A stretch of 64,000 nucleotides of DNA from Lutibacter sp. (GCA_021647265.1 JAKIVA010000001.1:1-64000); one strand, 5' to 3'. Positions 29,401-38,598 are shown, counted from the stretch's first letter. Notes: generated from the letters alone by a model not told the origin. Numbers and translations: made by a program.

Positions 29401-30503
29401 TCACCTTCTCTTTCCGGAAATTCAGACCATATATGTTTACCAATAATCTCCTCTGGATTTTTAATACCTAATAAATTTGCTGCTTCATTATTTAAATACA
29501 AATAACTTGAATTGTGATCTAAAATCACAAAACCATCTTTAATACTTGTAAGAGTTTTTGAAAGTAAATTTTTGGTTACATTTAGCTTTTGTTCTATTTG
29601 TACACTTTCGGTAATATCTTGACATATACCAATTATTTTAACAATTCTTCCATTTTTTATCTGTGCACTTCGCTTTTCACTAATATATTTTATTTTTCCT
29701 TGCTCTGTAACTATTCTATACTTTATATTTTGATTTGGGTGTTTTAATAAAAATTTTATATTAAAATTTTCTACCAATGCTCTATCTTCAGCATGTACAT
29801 ACGATAAATAAAATTTCAAGTCTAAATCCCTATAAGGTTCCCTTTCTATTAGTTTAAAGGCTTCATCAGACCAATGTATTTTGTTAGAAGAAAAATCATA
29901 TTCCCAACTTCCAATTTTAGCAACTTCTTGAGATTCTCTATATCTTTTCTCGCTTTGAGCTAAAGCCTTTCTAATATTAATTCTTTCTGTTATATCTTCA
30001 ATAGATACAATGATATTTTCGAACGTTTTTTCACTGCCATCTATTACTTTAAATTTTATAGAAATATCAAGTATTTCACCATCTAACGTTTTATTAACCG
30101 TTTCTGCTTCTGTTTCATTTTTCCCGGTTAAAAGATCTACAATTAAATTTTTAAAAGCCTCCGTTGATTTAGCTGTAAAGGTTCTGTCTAAATCTTTTAA
30201 TAACTCTTGCTTCGTTTTAGCTTTAAATAGGGCTAGCGCTGTTGCATTTACCTCTTTTATTTTAATTAATGATGCTAATTTTGAAATTACCTCAGGGTTT
30301 GCGGTTATATACGATTTAACATCTGTTTTATGCTCTTTTGCAACTTTTTCAATATATATTTTAAGTTTTGAAAAATCTTCAACCATTAATGCAATAGGAG
30401 CATTTTCAAAAAATGTAAAGTATTTTTTGTTAAATTCTTGTTGGGTTTGTATTTTATCTTGAGAATCTATTGGAGTTGTTTTAAGATTAAACTGTTCAGT
30501 CAT
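26454..30503 (-). CDS. Multi-PAS hybrid histidine kinase with GAF and receiver domains
   Basis: A 1349-residue soluble sensor kinase with no signal peptide or membrane helices. Domains in order: six PAS units (about 28-175, 180-300, 305-420, 425-550, 555-680 and 685-810), each ending in a DITER/DITDR-like PAC motif; a GAF domain (about 815-965: YSECWLGVPLTIENKVIGAIVV); HisKA with phospho-acceptor His in FLANMSHEIRTPMNG (about 985); HATPase_c with NLLSNAFKFTD, DTGVGI and GTGLGLAIS (about 1100-1200); and a C-terminal receiver (about 1225-1345: VAEDEEYN, FLDIKMPIMDG, LSAFA, LTKPI). The receiver could be phosphorylated internally in a relay; no separate phosphotransfer or output protein is adjacent. 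Signals are unknown, and cytosolic ligands or redox are possible. Confidence 0.95.
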   Translation of the reverse strand: MTEQFNLKTTPIDSQDKIQTQQEFNKKYFTFFENAPIALMVEDFSKLKIYIEKVAKEHKTDVKSYITANPEVISKLASLIKIKEVNATALALFKAKTKQELLKDLDRTFTAKSTEAFKNLIVDLLTGKNETEAETVNKTLDGEILDISIKFKVIDGSEKTFENIIVSIEDITERINIRKALAQSEKRYRESQEVAKIGSWEYDFSSNKIHWSDEAFKLIEREPYRDLDLKFYLSYVHAEDRALVENFNIKFLLKHPNQNIKYRIVTEQGKIKYISEKRSAQIKNGRIVKIIGICQDITESVQIEQKLNVTKNLLSKTLTSIKDGFVILDHNSSYLYLNNEAANLLGIKNPEEIIGKHIWSEFPEREGDVFFDNYQKVIKTRKPVSFENYFKPWNRWFENRIIPTSEGIIMFFHEITDRKTDEEKIQKAYNIINKGSSVVFLCKNEKHFPIEFISENAIKLFGYTNEEVLSNTFKILKIIHPDDVDYVQSLFISINKNEGFKGFKTKAIKVLSKNGKERWVEVRIDVIKDINGKTTHIQGIAEDITEQKISRDLLFKSNQRLEEIFKNTPLGIIIWDLDFNVLEWNNSSERIFGYTFEEAKIKSIKDLINPPHLIPEMKKFRNKFASLKFEKVTSSENITKDGKIITCRWYNVQLKDAEGNITGFASLVEDVTERINSKKALEKSERKYRDIFEKSIDAVLIIKNGKYTNCNESTLRIFDYKDKQSLLQKHPSALSPEKQPDGESSYLKAEEMMKIALAKGHHRFRWYHQQKNGRIFPAEVSLTRINTPDNIPTIHTVIRDITERVKNEQLENVLYNISRAALTINDFKKFGLFLKDELQTIIDTSNFYVAIYNEKTNMITTPVFVDEKEEVEVFSARNSLTGYVIKTKKPLLLTIDEHRKLIKQGVVDIVGAYSECWLGVPLTIENKVIGAIVVQSYDNKNAFNKNDVNLLEFVADQISTTIQRKKIEDELTQALAKAQESDKLKSSFLANMSHEIRTPMNGIIGFSELFLEPNLSNEDREKYANVVINSSKQLLTIVNDILDISKIEAGVVKLNYESTNINRMLDNLYAFYKPKAEENNLKLNCVKGLENFKSVISIDKIKLNQVLTNLLSNAFKFTDEGSIDFGYEFIEDKLQFYVKDTGVGIEADIQDKIFDRFIQANQDLNKKLQGTGLGLAISKRFIELFKGDIWIDSNNKGTTIYFTIPYIKVKEPLVSSIVEEQKSNKQVKNRELTILVAEDEEYNMMYINELFSKTNYKIIEASNGKKAVELLENHPEIDLVFLDIKMPIMDGNEAMAAIKKINPSLPVIALSAFAMESDKEIALKKGFDAYLTKPINKKLLFNLIDKYAN

Positions 30504-30620
30504 TTTTACTTATTTGGGGTTTTTGACATGTTAAATATACATTTTTTTACAAAACTTTATGTTTTTTAATTTTTATAATTAAATTATAAAAACCTGATCA
30601 ACAGCTGTCTAAAAATAATT

Positions 30621-31412
30621 TCAAATCTTTGGAATACTAATTTTAAAACTAGATCCTTTATCAATAATACTCGTTATTGAAATCTTTCCCTTATGATGCA
30701 TACAAATTTTAGAGGCAACTGCCAATCCCAAACCAATACACTTTTGCTTATCTTCTGAATAAGTATTTACAACAAAAAACTCATTCAACACCTTGGATAA
30801 ATTTTCTTCAGAAATACCAATTCCCTCATCAGTTATTGTTGTTTCAACAATATTGTTATTCTCCCTTACTTCAATGGTTATTGTTGTGTTTTTACTAGAA
30901 TACCGAAACGCATTGTTAAGTATATTTCTAATTACCACTGAAATTTCAGCTTCATCAACTGCTAAAAAAGTTGGTTTTTCTGGAAAATTTATTTGAATAA
31001 TAGTGTTTCTTTCCTCTGCTAAATGTTTAAACTCACTTATAACATTACTTATCAAATTTAAAAAATTTAATTGTTTTAAATTCAATGTGTAATCTGAAGA
31101 TTTAAGTTGTGAAAGCTTCGCTACAGTGTTTAATAATTCAATAGAAAATTTTGATGAGTTTTTAATAATTTCAATATGTTTTTTTAGTTTTTCTGTTGAA
31201 TAGTCTTCAATATCTTCTAACATCATTTCAGAAAATGAAAAAATAACACCAATTGGATTCTTTAAATTATGTATTAATTTCCCTATTGTTTTATTGTAGT
31301 TTTCTTTAACTAAAATCAACTCATTAGAACTGCTTTTAAGTTGCAAACTAAGGTCTACTACTTTTTCTTCCAATTCATTAACATAAGAGGGTAAGTTATT
31401 TTTCTTTCTCAA
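30621..31412 (-). CDS. Soluble sensor histidine kinase
   Basis: A 263-residue kinase core. An N-terminal coiled coil (about 8-45) precedes the dimerisation/phospho-acceptor helix with GKLIHNLKNPIGVIFSFSEM (His about 48), then the ATPase domain with the N box NILNNAFRYSS (about 167-177), G1 TDEGIGIS (about 194-201) and G2 IGLGLAVASKI (about 226-236). There is no sensor domain, membrane segment or receiver, so sensing must come through the coiled coil or a partner. It is encoded 117 bp upstream of the multi-PAS hybrid kinase in the same direction, and I infer they may work together. No response regulator gene is adjacent. Confidence 0.9.
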   Translation of the reverse strand: MRKKNNLPSYVNELEEKVVDLSLQLKSSSNELILVKENYNKTIGKLIHNLKNPIGVIFSFSEMMLEDIEDYSTEKLKKHIEIIKNSSKFSIELLNTVAKLSQLKSSDYTLNLKQLNFLNLISNVISEFKHLAEERNTIIQINFPEKPTFLAVDEAEISVVIRNILNNAFRYSSKNTTITIEVRENNNIVETTITDEGIGISEENLSKVLNEFFVVNTYSEDKQKCIGLGLAVASKICMHHKGKISITSIIDKGSSFKISIPKI

Positions 31413-31567
31413 AATAGACTTATTTTTAGTAAAGTTAACTTATTTTGCTAATTTTTCAAACTATTTTTTTAATGTTTTTAGCCTAGTTTAAATTTCAAAA
31501 ATAAATACTCTTAGATACAAACTGTTTTTTCATTACTTTTACCTTTTAAGATTAAATTAATTTAACA

Positions 31568-32386
31568 ATGTCAACAGCAAAAAAAGATTACAAAAGAATT
31601 ACAACCAAAAGTTTGGTGGAAATGAAAAATAATGGTGAGAAAATTGCCATGCTAACTGCTTATGACTATACTATGGCCAAAATTGTTGATAAAGCTGGTA
31701 TTGATATTATTTTAGTTGGTGATTCTGCATCAAACGTAATGGCTGGCCACGAAACTACACTTCCTATTACCCTAAATGAAATGATTTACCATGCAAGCTC
31801 AGTTGTTAGGGCCATTGAACGAAGTTTGGTTGTGGTAGATTTACCTTTTGGCAGCTATCAAGGTAATTCTCGAAGTGCTTTAGATTCAGCTATAAGAATA
31901 ATGAAAGAATCTGGTGGTCATGCTGTAAAGTTAGAAGGAGGAAGCGAAATTCAAGAGTCAATTTCAAGAATTTTAACTGCAGGAATTCCTGTTATGGGAC
32001 ACTTAGGACTTACGCCTCAATCTATTTATAAATTTGGATCTTATACCGTTAGAGCCAAAGAAGAAGAAGAGGCAAAAAAACTAAAAGAAGATGCCTTGTT
32101 AATTGAACAATTAGGATGTTTTGCTTTGGTTTTAGAAAAAGTTCCTGCAAAACTTGCTAAAGAAATCGCAGAGAGTATTTCCATTCCCGTTATAGGTATT
32201 GGAGCTGGGAATGGTGTTGATGGACAAGTACTTGTAACGCATGATATGTTGGGAATGACCCATGAATTTCATCCTCGTTTTTTACGTCGTTATTTAGACT
32301 TGTTTTCAGAAATGACAACTGCTTTTGAAAATTATATTTCTGATGTAAAAAATAAAGATTTCCCTAATGAAAATGAACAGTATTAA
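31568..32386 (+). CDS. panB: 3-methyl-2-oxobutanoate hydroxymethyltransferase
   Basis: A 272-residue enzyme of pantothenate and coenzyme A synthesis. It transfers a hydroxymethyl group from methylene-tetrahydrofolate to ketoisovalerate, forming ketopantoate. Family motifs: [30 protein letters not shown] (Mg-binding Asp residues), [26 protein letters not shown] and [24 protein letters not shown]. The length matches typical PanB. The stop shares one base with the ATG of the next gene (TAATG), so translation is probably coupled. It is divergent from the small histidine kinase. Confidence 0.97.
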   Translation: MSTAKKDYKRITTKSLVEMKNNGEKIAMLTAYDYTMAKIVDKAGIDIILVGDSASNVMAGHETTLPITLNEMIYHASSVVRAIERSLVVVDLPFGSYQGNSRSALDSAIRIMKESGGHAVKLEGGSEIQESISRILTAGIPVMGHLGLTPQSIYKFGSYTVRAKEEEEAKKLKEDALLIEQLGCFALVLEKVPAKLAKEIAESISIPVIGIGAGNGVDGQVLVTHDMLGMTHEFHPRFLRRYLDLFSEMTTAFENYISDVKNKDFPNENEQY

Positions 32387-33324
32387 TGAAAGTTCTTTTA
32401 ATTGATACCAATCATCCTTTACTTCAAAATGGTTTAAAAAAACTAGGCTGTATTTGTGAAGAAGATTACACTTCAACCAAACAACAAATTGAAGAAAAAA
32501 TAGACAGCTACAACGGTATTGTTATTAGAAGTAGGTTTAATATTGATAAACAATTTATAGACAAAGCAATCCATTTAAAATTTATTGCACGTGTAGGCGC
32601 GGGACTTGAAAGTATTGATGTTGCATACGCAAAAAAAAAAGGTATTGCGTTAATTTCTGCTCCTGAAGGGAATAGCAATGCCGTTGGAGAACATGCCTTA
32701 GGAATGATACTTTCCTTATTTAATAATATTAAAAAAGCCGATATTGAAATTAGAAATGGAAAATGGCTGCGTGAAGAAAATAGAGGAATTGAATTAGAGG
32801 GGAAAACTGTTGGTATTATAGGTTATGGAAATATGGGAAAAGCCTTTGCTAAAAAATTAAAAGGTTTTGATGTTGATGTTATTTGTTACGATATAAAAAA
32901 AGAGGTAGGCGATGAAAATTGCAAACAAGTTTCCTTAAAACAATTGCAAGAAAAAACCGACGTTTTAAGTTTACACACACCTTTTAATAAACGATCGCAC
33001 CATATGGTAAATGATGTATTTATTAACAGTTTTAAAAAACCTTTTTATTTAATAAACACTGCACGAGGATCAGCTGTTGTTACCAATGATTTAGTTGAAG
33101 GACTCATCAATAAAAAAGTATTAGGTGCTTGTTTAGATGTATTAGAATATGAAAAACTATCTTTTGAAAATTTATTTGAAAATGAAAGTTTACCCGAAGC
33201 ATTTGAGTATTTAATTCGCGCAAATAATGTACTATTATCACCTCATATAGCAGGGTGGACTATAGAATCTAAAATTAAACTCGCGCAAACAATTGTGGAT
33301 AAGGTTGAAAAAATATTTTTTTGA
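32386..33324 (+). CDS. D-isomer 2-hydroxyacid dehydrogenase (SerA-like)
   Basis: A 312-residue NAD-dependent dehydrogenase. The Rossmann motif is IIGYGNMGKAFAKKL (about 144-158), and the catalytic triad is present as Arg in NTARGSAVV (about 228), Glu in LDVLEYEK (about 257) and His in LSPHIAGWT (about 287). The overall pattern is that of phosphoglycerate-dehydrogenase-like enzymes without the C-terminal ACT domain. It overlaps the panB stop by one base, so a link to pantothenate synthesis, for example reduction of ketopantoate, is possible but unproven; serine synthesis or keto-acid reduction are alternatives. The substrate is not evident from the sequence. Confidence 0.88.
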   Translation: MKVLLIDTNHPLLQNGLKKLGCICEEDYTSTKQQIEEKIDSYNGIVIRSRFNIDKQFIDKAIHLKFIARVGAGLESIDVAYAKKKGIALISAPEGNSNAVGEHALGMILSLFNNIKKADIEIRNGKWLREENRGIELEGKTVGIIGYGNMGKAFAKKLKGFDVDVICYDIKKEVGDENCKQVSLKQLQEKTDVLSLHTPFNKRSHHMVNDVFINSFKKPFYLINTARGSAVVTNDLVEGLINKKVLGACLDVLEYEKLSFENLFENESLPEAFEYLIRANNVLLSPHIAGWTIESKIKLAQTIVDKVEKIFF

Positions 33325-33425
33325 AAATCCGTTCTGTCAAAAATAAAATTACCTTTTAGAAACAAAATATGTATTACTTTTTTATCGTAATAATTTTGTA
33401 ATTTTATAATACTAAAAAACAAACA

Positions 33426-33713
33426 ATGGATGTATTAGATGAAAATGGAAATATCATTCCAAAAAATAATGAAGATAGTAAAAGAGTAATCGCTGGGATT
33501 TTAGCAATAGTTTTAGGACCGTTTGGCGTACATAAATTTATTCTAGGATATACAACACAGGGTATTATTCTATTAGCTGTTACAATTGTAACTTGTGGTA
33601 TTGGAGCTGCAGTAACGAGTATTATTGGATTAATTGAGGGTGTTATTTATCTCACTAAATCTGACGAAGAGTTTATTCAAATGTATCAGATTAATAAAAA
33701 AGAATGGTTCTAG
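33426..33713 (+). CDS. TM2 domain-containing membrane protein
   Basis: A 95-residue protein with two hydrophobic helices joined by a short loop (about 22-45 and 50-75). It has the TM2 signature: AIVLGPFGVHKFILGYTTQG, where GxFGxHxFYxG is typical, followed by a second helix with TCGIGAAVTSIIGLIEGV. A short polar N-terminus (DENGNIIPKNNEDSKR) would be cytoplasmic. The function of bacterial TM2 proteins is poorly known. It stands alone, 101 bp after the dehydrogenase gene and convergent with the acyltransferase gene with a 4-bp gap. Confidence 0.88.
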   Translation: MDVLDENGNIIPKNNEDSKRVIAGILAIVLGPFGVHKFILGYTTQGIILLAVTIVTCGIGAAVTSIIGLIEGVIYLTKSDEEFIQMYQINKKEWF

Positions 33714-33717
33714 AAAA

Positions 33718-35553
33718 TTAAAGAGAAGATGGCTCTTCTTTAATTACACCTTCTTGTTTTTCACTTTCAAGCCTACTCTCTAATTCTGCTTGAAACTCTT
33801 CCATAACTGGTTTTACTGTGCTTTCTGGTATATCTGCAACTCTAATATACATTAAACCATCAACAGCATTGTTAAATTTTGGATCTACATTAAAAGCAAC
33901 CAACCTCGCATTTTGTTTTACATATTTTTTTATTAAAACAGGCATCCGTAAAGCTCCTGGTTCAATTTCATCAATTACTTTATCAAATTTATTCATATCG
34001 GCCTGTGTAGCATCAAAAACAAAATCTTTATCAGCATCATTTAGTTTTACTTTGTATTCTTTTTTAGGGTGAATGTACTGTGCAATATACGGATCGTAAT
34101 AATGTGATTTCATAAACTCAATCATCAACGATTTTGAAAAATTTGAAAACTGATTGCTAATACTTACACCTCCTATTAAGTATTTATACTCTGGGTATCG
34201 CAAGGTGATATGAACTATTCCTTTCCAAAGTAAAAATAAGGGCATGGGTTTTTGTTGATATTCTTTAATAATAAAAGCTCTTCCCATTTCTATAGAATTT
34301 TCCATCATCGTAAAAAGCTCAGGCTCAAATTTAAATAACGTTTGTACGTAAAAACCTTCAATACCGTACTTTTTAAATATGTCTTTCCCTAATCCCATAC
34401 GGTATGCTCCAACAACGCATTCAGCTTCACTATCCCACAAAAATAAGTGATGGTAATAGCCATCAAAAACATCTAAATCTATTGATTCATTTGTTCCTTC
34501 TCCAACTTCCCTAAAAGTAATTTCACGCAAACGCCCAATCTCGAACATAATATTTGGAATTTTTTTACTTGGGGCAAAAAACACTTCATAGTTTTTACTT
34601 TTAAGCAATCGGCCATTATTTTTTCTCAAGGCTTCTACTTCAAGAATCATTTTATCAATATTTCTTTGACTTACTATTTCTTTCGGAGATTTTGGTAATT
34701 TTAAAGATGATGTACTTAGTTTTATTGTTTCTTTTTCAAAAGGATTAGCCAACATATAGGTTTTTTTTCTAATAAAGTCACAAAAATCCTGCGTGTTTTT
34801 ATATTCTTCTTGATCTTTTATTGGTATTTGTTTTCCTATTCTAACTTTGATAACTCTCCCTTTTTGCGATAGTAATTCTGAAGGTAATTTTGCTGTTCTT
34901 AAATTGCCATTTAATTTTGATAGAAAATAAAATAACGGGCTATTCTTTGCATGAAAATAAATTGGAATTACAGGAACTTTTGCTTTTTGAATTAATTTAA
35001 TAGCACTTTCTTCCCAAGGTCTGTCAACAATTATTTTACCATCTTTGTATGTAGAAACTTCACCTGCGGGGAAAACACCTAACGAATTTCCTTCTTGTAA
35101 ATGTAATAATGCATTTTTTATTCCTGAAATACTCGAGTGACTATCTTTTCTGTTTTCAAAAGGATTTACGGGCATAATAAAAGGCTTCATTGGCTCAATT
35201 CTATGCAATAAAAAATTAGCTATAATTTTATAATCTGGTCGTTCTTCAATCAATAACTTTAATAATAGTATTCCATCTATTCCTCCTAGTGGGTGGTTAG
35301 ATACTGTTATAAAAGGTCCTTTTTTTGGAATTCGTTTTAAATCTTCTTCAGGTATTTCAAACTTAATTTGTAGGTCCTCTAATAAAGCTGTAAAAAAAGC
35401 AATATCCTTTAAATGTTTATGTTTGTTGTAAATTCTATTAATTCTTGAAATTCTAAGTGTTTTTAACAAAATCCACCCAAAAAATGTACCAATAAATCCG
35501 TATTTATCAAGGTGAATTACTTTCGCAATTTCTTTAGCTGTTACTAAACTCAT
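33718..35553 (-). CDS. Bifunctional acyltransferase, OlsF-like (PlsC domain plus GNAT/OlsB domain)
   Basis: A 611-residue two-domain enzyme. The N-terminal half (about 60-270) is a PlsC-type O-acyltransferase with NHPLGGIDG, an acceptor motif with five residues between His and Asp where most PlsC proteins have four, then GVFPAGEVSTY and IPIYFHA. The C-terminal half (about 310-580) is an OlsB/hemolysin-like N-acyltransferase of the GNAT fold (LREITFREVGEGTN, DVFDGYYHHLFLWD, VGAYRMGLG, EMGRAFI). This fusion is described as OlsF, which makes ornithine lipids in Serratia and Flavobacterium; related Bacteroidetes enzymes make glycine lipids. The product would be a phosphorus-free aminolipid. Which amino acid is used is not evident. 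It is not a hemolysin. Confidence 0.88.
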   Translation of the reverse strand: MSLVTAKEIAKVIHLDKYGFIGTFFGWILLKTLRISRINRIYNKHKHLKDIAFFTALLEDLQIKFEIPEEDLKRIPKKGPFITVSNHPLGGIDGILLLKLLIEERPDYKIIANFLLHRIEPMKPFIMPVNPFENRKDSHSSISGIKNALLHLQEGNSLGVFPAGEVSTYKDGKIIVDRPWEESAIKLIQKAKVPVIPIYFHAKNSPLFYFLSKLNGNLRTAKLPSELLSQKGRVIKVRIGKQIPIKDQEEYKNTQDFCDFIRKKTYMLANPFEKETIKLSTSSLKLPKSPKEIVSQRNIDKMILEVEALRKNNGRLLKSKNYEVFFAPSKKIPNIMFEIGRLREITFREVGEGTNESIDLDVFDGYYHHLFLWDSEAECVVGAYRMGLGKDIFKKYGIEGFYVQTLFKFEPELFTMMENSIEMGRAFIIKEYQQKPMPLFLLWKGIVHITLRYPEYKYLIGGVSISNQFSNFSKSLMIEFMKSHYYDPYIAQYIHPKKEYKVKLNDADKDFVFDATQADMNKFDKVIDEIEPGALRMPVLIKKYVKQNARLVAFNVDPKFNNAVDGLMYIRVADIPESTVKPVMEEFQAELESRLESEKQEGVIKEEPSSL

Positions 35554-35591
35554 TCATTTAAAATTATTGGTAAACACAAAAATACTTAAAA

Positions 35592-36845
35592 TTATTGTAC
35601 CACAACTTGTACAGTTCCTTTTGTTGCCTGTTTTAACAATACTTTACCTTTTTGTTCTATTTTGTTAACCGCTTCTTTAGAGGCATGCCTTATGGTATAT
35701 AATAAAACATTCTTAACATAATGTATTTTATATTTTGACTCTAGTGCTATTAAAAGGTGTTCAAAATTATTGAATTTATCTTCAATACAAACCGAAAAAC
35801 TTAAGGCTGAATTTTGAATTAAATTTACCTTTAGCTTATTGTTGTGTAAAATTTTAAAAATATCACTTAAATTATTTTCAACCATAAATGAAAAATCTAA
35901 TGCTGAAATTGAAATTAATATCTGGTGTTCTTTTAAAACAAAACAAGGAATCTCAGGGAACAAAGAATGTCCTTTCTTTACTGTTGTTCCTTTTTTTTCT
36001 AAACTATAAAAAGACCTCACATACAATGGAATATTTTTATTCTCAAGAGGTTTTAATGTTTTTGGATGGATAACAGATGCTCCATAAAAAGCCATTTCAA
36101 TAGCTTCTGAATATGAAATTTGCTGTAACAACTGTGTGTTTTCAAAATAACTTGGATCGGCATTTAAAACACCTTCAACGTCTTTCCAAATTGTAATGCT
36201 TTCTGCATTTAAACAATAAGCAAAAATTGCCGCTGAATAATCTGACCCTTCTCGCCCTAACGTAGTAGTTGTATTATTTTTTGAACTACAACCACTAATA
36301 AATCCTTGGGTAATATACAATTGCTTTTTCTCTAAATTTAAAATATTTGCTGAAGTTTGCTCCCAATTTACAGAGGCATCTCTATAATTTGAATTTGTTT
36401 TAATATATTCTCTTACATCAATCCAGTTATTTTCAATATTATTTTTAGTTAGATAAGTACTTATAATTTTAGTTGAAAGCAACTCCCCAAACCCAACAAT
36501 TTGATCGTAAATAAAATTATAATCTTTCGACTTATTCGTTATTAAAAACCCCATCATTTGACCAAATAGCTCCTCAACTTCTATAAAAATGGAATTGTTT
36601 TTGGTAAAAGATAATTCGCTAATTATTTGCAAGTGGAAACTTCTTACAAACTCAATATTACGCTCTAAGTCGTTTGTTTTGTAATAATAAGCATTTATTA
36701 TTTTTTCAAAGGCATTGGTCATTTTTCCCATTGCAGAAACAATAATTAGTGTATTTTCAAACCCTTCATGTTTTAAAACCCTAAGTACATTTCTTACACC
36801 TTCAGCATCTTTAACTGATGCTCCACCAAACTTAAAAATTTTCAT
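35592..36845 (-). CDS. Aspartate kinase, monofunctional
   Basis: A 417-residue enzyme for the first step to lysine, methionine, threonine and diaminopimelate. The N-terminal kinase signature is KFGGASVKDAEGVRNV (residues 4-19), followed by GFGELLSTKI, the phosphate-binding TTLGREGSDYSA (about 192-203) and IWKDVEGVLNADP (about 217-229). A C-terminal ACT-like regulatory region (about 300-400) would bind end-product amino acids. No homoserine dehydrogenase is fused, so it is a stand-alone form. Its ATG overlaps the stop of the GNAT gene upstream (ATGA), implying coupled translation. It is the AK used alongside the bifunctional ThrA of many Flavobacteriia, which is not in this window. Confidence 0.93.
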   Translation of the reverse strand: MKIFKFGGASVKDAEGVRNVLRVLKHEGFENTLIIVSAMGKMTNAFEKIINAYYYKTNDLERNIEFVRSFHLQIISELSFTKNNSIFIEVEELFGQMMGFLITNKSKDYNFIYDQIVGFGELLSTKIISTYLTKNNIENNWIDVREYIKTNSNYRDASVNWEQTSANILNLEKKQLYITQGFISGCSSKNNTTTTLGREGSDYSAAIFAYCLNAESITIWKDVEGVLNADPSYFENTQLLQQISYSEAIEMAFYGASVIHPKTLKPLENKNIPLYVRSFYSLEKKGTTVKKGHSLFPEIPCFVLKEHQILISISALDFSFMVENNLSDIFKILHNNKLKVNLIQNSALSFSVCIEDKFNNFEHLLIALESKYKIHYVKNVLLYTIRHASKEAVNKIEQKGKVLLKQATKGTVQVVVQ

Positions 36846-37327
36846 TTGTTATCAGTTTCCAAATATTTTTTTATTGCTTTTTCATCCATTTGCACTGTGT
36901 TCCAGTCATTTAAAACAATGGCTCCAGTTTTTTTATAAAATTCTATTGCTGGTGTATTCCAATCTAAAACTACCCATTCAATTCGCTTTACTCCTTTTTT
37001 ATAACCAAATTCAATAACTTTCGTATATAAAGCTCTACCTACATTTAATCCTCTTTTATTTTTTTTCACAATTAAATCTTCCAAATGTATGGTAGGCCCT
37101 TTCCATGTAGAATATCTTGGGTAAAACAATGCCATTCCAACAATTTCACCATCTAATTCTGCAATAAAAGTTTTAAACAATGGAGAATCTCCAAAACCAT
37201 CTTGTTCTAAATCAGCTACTGTAACTTCAACTGCATCAGGTTCTTTTTCAAAGTCGGCTAATTCTTGTATTAATTCCAGTACAGCTGGCATGTCTGTAAT
37301 TTTTCCTTTTCTTATTTTAAAATCCAT
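36842..37327 (-). CDS. GNAT family N-acetyltransferase
   Basis: A 161-residue single-domain acetyltransferase. It resembles the diamine/thialysine acetyltransferase-like group: [23 protein letters not shown] at the start, [27 protein letters not shown] (the acetyl-CoA loop RGxxxGxxL, about 95-105), and [21 protein letters not shown] (about 118-138), which matches SSAT-like enzymes. Substrates may be polyamines or lysine-like amines. It is the first gene of a two-gene unit with aspartate kinase (4-bp ATGA overlap), which makes a lysine-related substrate attractive but unproven. It is divergent from fbp. Confidence 0.9.
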   Translation of the reverse strand: MDFKIRKGKITDMPAVLELIQELADFEKEPDAVEVTVADLEQDGFGDSPLFKTFIAELDGEIVGMALFYPRYSTWKGPTIHLEDLIVKKNKRGLNVGRALYTKVIEFGYKKGVKRIEWVVLDWNTPAIEFYKKTGAIVLNDWNTVQMDEKAIKKYLETDNK

Positions 37328-37451
37328 CTTAAACGATATTCCTTTAGTTTTAGCTAAAATAAAAAATCTTTATTCAAACTATCTGAAAAACAAACGCCTT
37401 TTTAAAAATAATTTTCTCGATATTTGTCCAAACAAACAACTAAATACAATT

Positions 37452-38474
37452 ATGAAAAAAAACAACCTTACTTTAGGAGAGTTTATAATTGAAAATCAAA
37501 AACATTACAAATCAACTTCAGGAGAGTTTTCTCGTTTAATAAGCTCTATTAAATTAGCTGCAAAAATTGTTAATTATAAAGTTAACAAAGCAGGATTGGT
37601 AGATATTTTGGGTGATGCTGGAGATACAAATATACAAGGTGAAGATCAACAAAAACTGGATGTATATGCAAATGATGTGTTTATGCAAACACTTATTAAT
37701 AGAGAAATTGTTTGTGGCATTGCAAGTGAAGAAGAAGATGATTTTGTAACTATTAAAGGAAAACACGAAACAAACGAAAATAAATATGTTGTATTAATGG
37801 ATCCTTTAGATGGCTCATCAAACATAGATGTGAATGTTTCTGTTGGTACAATTTTTTCAATTTATAGAAGAGTAACTCCTACCGGTACACCTGTAGATAA
37901 AATAGATTTTTTACAACGTGGAAATCAACAAGTTGCTGCGGGTTATGTTGTTTATGGAACCTCAACAATGTTGGTGTTAACTTCTGGCAGTGGTGTTAAT
38001 GGTTTTACATTAAATCCGGCAATTGGTTCTTTCTATTTATCGCATCCAAATATGAAATTTCCTACTAATGGAACTATCTACTCTATAAACGAAGGGAATT
38101 ATGTACATTTTCCTCAAGGGGTGAAAGATTATTTAAAATATTGCCAAGAAGAAAAAGAAAACAGGCCTTATACTTCTCGATATATTGGCTCTTTAGTTTC
38201 TGATTTTCACAGAAATATGATTAAAGGAGGTATTTATATTTACCCTACAAGTACCAAAAATCCGAAAGGAAAATTGAGATTGTTGTATGAATGTAACCCT
38301 ATGGCTTTTTTAGCAGAGCAAGCCAATGGTAAAGCCAGTGATGGTTATGTTAGAATTTTAGATATTAAACCAACCGAGCTACATCAACGTGTGCCCTTTT
38401 TCTGCGGAAGTAAATCTATGGTTGAAAAACTTGAAGAATTTATGGCAAAATATCCTAAAGACGCAAATTATTAA
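37452..38474 (+). CDS. fbp: Fructose-1,6-bisphosphatase, class I
   Basis: A 340-residue gluconeogenic enzyme that hydrolyses fructose-1,6-bisphosphate. I place the start at the ATG at 37452, because the protein then begins [19 protein letters not shown] as in homologues; the frame is open 162 bp further upstream but that part runs back across the start of the GNAT gene and is unlike coding sequence. The metal-binding core is [22 protein letters not shown] (about 118-139), with EEEDD before it and the substrate region around [23 protein letters not shown]. Length is standard. It is divergent from the aspartate kinase unit. Confidence 0.96.
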   Translation: MKKNNLTLGEFIIENQKHYKSTSGEFSRLISSIKLAAKIVNYKVNKAGLVDILGDAGDTNIQGEDQQKLDVYANDVFMQTLINREIVCGIASEEEDDFVTIKGKHETNENKYVVLMDPLDGSSNIDVNVSVGTIFSIYRRVTPTGTPVDKIDFLQRGNQQVAAGYVVYGTSTMLVLTSGSGVNGFTLNPAIGSFYLSHPNMKFPTNGTIYSINEGNYVHFPQGVKDYLKYCQEEKENRPYTSRYIGSLVSDFHRNMIKGGIYIYPTSTKNPKGKLRLLYECNPMAFLAEQANGKASDGYVRILDIKPTELHQRVPFFCGSKSMVEKLEEFMAKYPKDANY

Positions 38475-38555
38475 GCTCCAGAATTTAAAATTTCTCATAA
38501 CAATAACCAATAACACTATAAAAACATTCGATTTTATAGAATGAATATCGTTTAC

Positions 38556-38563
38556 TACCTTTG
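38556..38563 (+). promoter_or_regulatory. -7 box for the superoxide dismutase gene
   Basis: TACCTTTG fits TAnnTTTG and lies 35 bp before the ATG at 38599. No TTG at -33 is evident. Confidence 0.45.
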
Positions 38564-38598
38564 AATACTTTTTAATTATTAACTAATAAATTACAATT

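Noticed and set aside
26454..31412. Anti-phage defence island in the kinase/sigma region
   Set aside because: No nuclease, methylase-restriction, toxin or effector domain is present; the genes are ordinary signalling proteins.
37290..37451. Upstream extension of the fbp reading frame
   Set aside because: The extra 54 codons run back over the start of the divergent GNAT gene and do not resemble the fructose-bisphosphatase N-terminus. The ATG at 37452 gives the expected protein.
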